Below are positions 4,559 to 6,864 of a stretch of DNA of 6,864 bases, piece by piece; the first letter of the stretch is position 1, and every line of letters starts with the position of its first letter. The translations under genes and the position numbers were made by a program. The DNA comes from an uncultured Selenomonas sp. (GTDB lineage Bacteria; Bacillota; Negativicutes; Selenomonadales; Selenomonadaceae), in assembly GCA_947097535.1 (NCBI GenBank), contig CAMURM010000080.1, positions 1 to 6,864 of the forward strand, written 5' to 3'. The notes beneath the pieces were generated by a model. That model worked only from the letters and a program-made list of their open reading frames with translations, had not been told where the DNA came from and searched no databases.

Positions 4559-6328
4559 TTGCAGCAATTTTCCTCCTTGCTCTACAAAGAAGAGGATCTT
4601 GCGCTCTGTTTGCAGGAGGCAAAGGGTATCGCCGCCTCCCTGGCGCACATCTCCGATCTTCTCGTGACACTTTTCGCCTCCGAGCTTGCCGTCGCCACGA
4701 TGGCGGACTTCGAGCGCGCGACAAGAAGGATATTCCCGCAGGCAAAGGTCGTGGGATTCGCCGCAGAATGCGGCTTCGCCAACGGGAAGATGTGGAGCGG
4801 CGACGAAGAGTTGCCGGAAGCGGCGAGCGCCGCCGTGACCTTCACTTTTTTCACTTCCTCTCGCGTCATTCCTCTGGCTTTCGACGGGCAGCCCGACGCC
4901 TTGTCCTCGGCGCGCGGGCTCGTGAAGACGATCGCGCAGGAAAAGGCGACCAGGGCGGTCGGACTCTTCCTGGCGGCGCAGATCCCGGGAATCACGGAGC
5001 TCTTGGACATCCTCTCCGATACGCGCGAGGACATCGTCTTCTTCGGCGGGCTCCTTTCCGATCAGAACGACGGCAGGCGCATCGTGATCGACCTCGCGGG
5101 GCATCGCATGGCGAGCGGCTTCCTCGCCCTCCTCTTCGTCGGCGAGGAGCTCTATGCCAAAGCAATGCCGTCCTTCGGCTGGAAGCCCTTCGGCCCCGAG
5201 GTGCAGATCACGCGCATGGCGGATGAGCGCACGATCATGGAGATCGACGGCAAGCCCGCGAGCGAGTTCTTCTCGCATTACCTCGGCATACACCACGGTT
5301 GGGAATCGCTCGCGAGCGTCGAGACCTTCCCGATGTGCCTGCGGCGCAACGGCACGACGCTCGCGCGCCGCATCATGGATATCGACGCCAATGGCAGCGT
5401 CTATGTCAGTGCCGATCTCGCGGAGGGCGAGCGCCTGCGCATTGGCTCGGGCGACCCCATCGCCATCATCAGCGAGGCGCAGAGGAGCCACAGCGAGCTC
5501 TGCGAATTCTCCCCCGAGGCCGTCTTACTCGTGAACTGCATGGGGCATTACGTCATGCTGCAGGAGAACAACCTCTACGAGTACGCCGCCATCTCGCGCA
5601 CCGTGCCCACGCATGGCTTCTACTCCTTCGCGGAGTTCTTCCGCAGCAACGGTAAAATCATGAAGACGAACCTCATGATGATCAGCGTGGGCTTTCGCGA
5701 GGGTGAGCCGAAAGAGGCGCCCATCTACAAGCCCGTGTCACCGCAGTTCGGCGACCAGACCTCGATCATCGCCCATCTCGTGCACTTCGTCGATGCCATG
5801 ACGAAGGAGTGGGAGTCGGCACACAGCAAGCTCGTCGTCCTCGCCGAGCGCGACGCGCTCACGGGGCTTCTGAACCGCCGCGCCATGGAGCGCTCCTTCA
5901 AGGACATTCTGCGCGACGCACTCGCCTCGAGGCTGCCGCTCGCCGTCATGATGCTCGATATGGATGATTTCAAAGGCATCAACGACACCTTCGGCCACAG
6001 CATGGGCGACGAGGCGCTCGTCGCGCTCGCCGACATCCTGACCTCGTCCGTGCGCAGCATGGACGTCGTATCGCGCTGGGGCGGCGACGAGTTCTTCGTC
6101 ATCCTGACGCGCGCCGACCGCGCGGCGGCAGAGCGCGTCGTCGAGCGCATCCACAGGAGCGCCGCCTCGCTCTCGCTCCTGATGCCCGACAAGCGCCCCG
6201 TCGGTCTCAGCATCGGCGTGACGCTCTCGCGCCCGAAGGACACACCCGAAAGCGTCTTCCAGCGCGCCGACGAAGCGCTCTACGTATCGAAGCGGACGGC
6301 GGGCAAGAATCAGGTCACCTATCGCTGA
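4559..6328 (+). CDS. FIST-domain sensor diguanylate cyclase (GGDEF)
   Basis: This 589-residue protein makes the second messenger cyclic di-GMP from two GTP. The start is TTG at 4559, ten bases after AAAGGG (4543-4548). An in-frame TGA at 4550-4552 rules out an earlier start, and the only nearby ATG (4549) is in another frame. Residues about 25-400 resemble FIST_N plus FIST_C, a proposed small-ligand sensor (family prediction suggests amino acids). Examples are VVGFAAECGFANG, the FFGGLLSD stretch and the C-terminal THGFYSFAEFF. A predicted helix (about 408-430) links to the GGDEF domain beginning DALTGLLNRR (432). The active-site GGDEF is at 508-512 and the inhibitory-site RSMD at 499-502, exactly five residues upstream, so both catalysis and product feedback look intact. 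There is no membrane segment or signal peptide, implying cytoplasmic sensing. It is probably monocistronic, between a strong promoter and a terminator. Confidence 0.92.
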   Translation: MQQFSSLLYKEEDLALCLQEAKGIAASLAHISDLLVTLFASELAVATMADFERATRRIFPQAKVVGFAAECGFANGKMWSGDEELPEAASAAVTFTFFTSSRVIPLAFDGQPDALSSARGLVKTIAQEKATRAVGLFLAAQIPGITELLDILSDTREDIVFFGGLLSDQNDGRRIVIDLAGHRMASGFLALLFVGEELYAKAMPSFGWKPFGPEVQITRMADERTIMEIDGKPASEFFSHYLGIHHGWESLASVETFPMCLRRNGTTLARRIMDIDANGSVYVSADLAEGERLRIGSGDPIAIISEAQRSHSELCEFSPEAVLLVNCMGHYVMLQENNLYEYAAISRTVPTHGFYSFAEFFRSNGKIMKTNLMMISVGFREGEPKEAPIYKPVSPQFGDQTSIIAHLVHFVDAMTKEWESAHSKLVVLAERDALTGLLNRRAMERSFKDILRDALASRLPLAVMMLDMDDFKGINDTFGHSMGDEALVALADILTSSVRSMDVVSRWGGDEFFVILTRADRAAAERVVERIHRSAASLSLLMPDKRPVGLSIGVTLSRPKDTPESVFQRADEALYVSKRTAGKNQVTYR

Positions 6329-6362
6329 GAGGGAGACGGCGGCGCGGCAATGTCTGCATACG

Positions 6363-6405
6363 AATGTCACAGCGATGCGCTCCGTGCGTCGCCGTGGCAT
6401 TTTTA
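6363..6405 (+). terminator. Rho-independent terminator after the FIST-GGDEF gene
   Basis: Bases 6363-6380 pair with 6384-6401 (18 positions, one A-C mismatch and a few G-U pairs) around a three-base loop. TTTTTATT overlaps and follows the 3' arm. It lies 35 bases after the stop codon and before the promoter of the next gene. Confidence 0.8.
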
Positions 6406-6456
6406 TTGGGACGAAGAAGGGGGAGAAAGTTGCCGATCGGTCTGCGCCCTTCGGGC

Positions 6457-6484
6457 TTGACCTCTTGGACTTTCATGGTACAAT
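6457..6484 (+). promoter_or_regulatory. Promoter of the calcium ATPase gene
   Basis: TTGACC at 6457-6462 (5/6) and TACAAT at 6479-6484 (5/6) are spaced by 16 bases, and the -10 has an upstream TG (TGGTACAAT). The predicted start near 6491 leaves a leader of about 58 bases with AAAGGAG (6535-6541) seven bases before the ATG. Confidence 0.75.
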
Positions 6485-6548
6485 GGTATCAGCTGCCTTA
6501 TTTCGGAGGGGCGGCGCAGTCATAATTTGTAACTAAAGGAGAAATTTT

Positions 6549-6864
6549 ATGAAGATCAAGGGCTTGACGGATGACGAGGTGCGCGCATCGAGGGAACGAT
6601 ACGGCACGAACGGCATCACGGAGCAGCAGGGAGAAGGCTTTTGGGAGAAACTGAAGGGGAGCTTCGACGATCCGATCATCAAGATCCTCTGCGTGGCGCT
6701 CGTCATCAATGTCGTCTTCGCGATCCTTGGGCAGGTCGCATGGTATGAGTCTGTGGGCATCGCGCTTGCCGTGATTCTCGCGACGACGGTCGCGACGTAT
6801 TCGGAGTACCAGAACGAGAATGCGTTCCAGAAGCTGCAGGAGGAAGCGTCGCTGATCAAGTGTA
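6549..6864 (+). CDS. Calcium-transporting P-type ATPase, PMCA-like, N-terminal part (3' truncated by window)
   Basis: The frame is open from ATG 6549 to the window end, showing 105 residues. AAAGGAG at 6535-6541 fixes the start. The N-terminal segment (KGLTDDEVRASRERYGTNG) is the cation-ATPase N-terminal domain. It is followed by FWEKLKGSFDDPIIKIL leading into membrane helix M1 (about 43-61) and M2 (about 68-86). The segment ATYSEYQNENAFQKLQEEAS after M2 is characteristic of calcium pumps of the PMCA (P2B) type, which use ATP to expel Ca2+ across the cytoplasmic membrane. The phosphorylation DKTGT motif, ion-binding residues and the rest of the protein (family length is roughly 900 residues) lie outside the window, so ion specificity rests on N-terminal resemblance. 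It has its own promoter and is separated from the upstream cyclase gene by a terminator. Confidence 0.82.
   Translation, partial: MKIKGLTDDEVRASRERYGTNGITEQQGEGFWEKLKGSFDDPIIKILCVALVINVVFAILGQVAWYESVGIALAVILATTVATYSEYQNENAFQKLQEEASLIKC

Noticed and set aside
4549..5226. ATG at 4549 as the start of a separate 225-codon protein or the cyclase start
   Set aside because: Its frame differs from the FIST-GGDEF frame and gives Arg-rich shadow sequence. The TTG at 4559 with AAAGGG ten bases upstream fits the conserved protein.
4532..5491. Minus-strand open frame (319 codons) opposite the FIST-GGDEF gene
   Set aside because: It is an Asp/Arg/Glu-rich antisense shadow of a well supported gene, and it runs through that gene's promoter-proximal region.
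6483..6536. Short 17-codon leader frame before the calcium ATPase gene, ending TAA near the ribosome site
   Set aside because: Its ATG overlaps the predicted -10 (6479-6484), upstream of the expected transcription start, so it would not be in the mRNA.
1..6864. CRISPR array, tRNA/rRNA genes, insertion-sequence ends or transposase
   Set aside because: No spaced direct repeats, no tRNA-like cloverleaf or rRNA stretch, and no transposase-like protein were seen by reading both strands.

Overview
The window looks like a GC-rich (roughly 60%) bacterial chromosome segment with compact genes and strong AAGGAGG-type Shine-Dalgarno sites. Together with the gene content (MqnA-type menaquinone gene, FIST-GGDEF signalling protein, PMCA-type calcium ATPase), this is compatible with a high-GC diderm Firmicute of the Negativicutes (Selenomonas-like). 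That taxonomic guess is inference from style and remembered protein similarity, not from a marker gene.

Layout, left to right. Bases 1-646 (+) hold the C-terminal end of a protein-kinase-type gene with a four-cysteine zinc-ribbon-like segment. It ends at a strong hairpin (647-696) that can terminate transcription in both directions. Facing it on the minus strand (704-784) is a 26-codon gene with its own ribosome site. It appears to be a vicinal-oxygen-chelate (glyoxalase-like) gene whose whole middle has been deleted in frame. A divergent regulatory region (about 800-920) separates it from a lipoprotein gene (975-1853, +), predicted to have two C-terminal membrane helices.

The lipoprotein gene converges on a two-gene minus-strand operon, thiD (2735-3526) then mqnA (1885-2724). 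These encode the HMP/HMP-phosphate kinase of thiamine synthesis and chorismate dehydratase of the futalosine menaquinone route. Upstream lies a minus-strand gene (3615-4328) for a membrane-anchored coiled-coil protein I do not recognise. It is divergent from a 589-residue FIST-GGDEF protein (4559-6328, +), a predicted ligand-sensing diguanylate cyclase with intact GGDEF and RxxD inhibitory site. A rho-independent terminator (6363-6405) and a near-consensus promoter (6457-6484) then precede the start of a calcium-transporting P-type ATPase (6549 to beyond the window end).

Most of the window is ordinary housekeeping and signalling content. I do not see a clear undescribed multigene system. The best second-look items are the gutted VOC mini-gene with all its expression signals intact, the palindrome sitting on the core promoter of the FIST-GGDEF gene, the matched divergent promoter motifs near 800-920, and the unknown coiled-coil membrane protein sharing a divergent control region with the cyclase.
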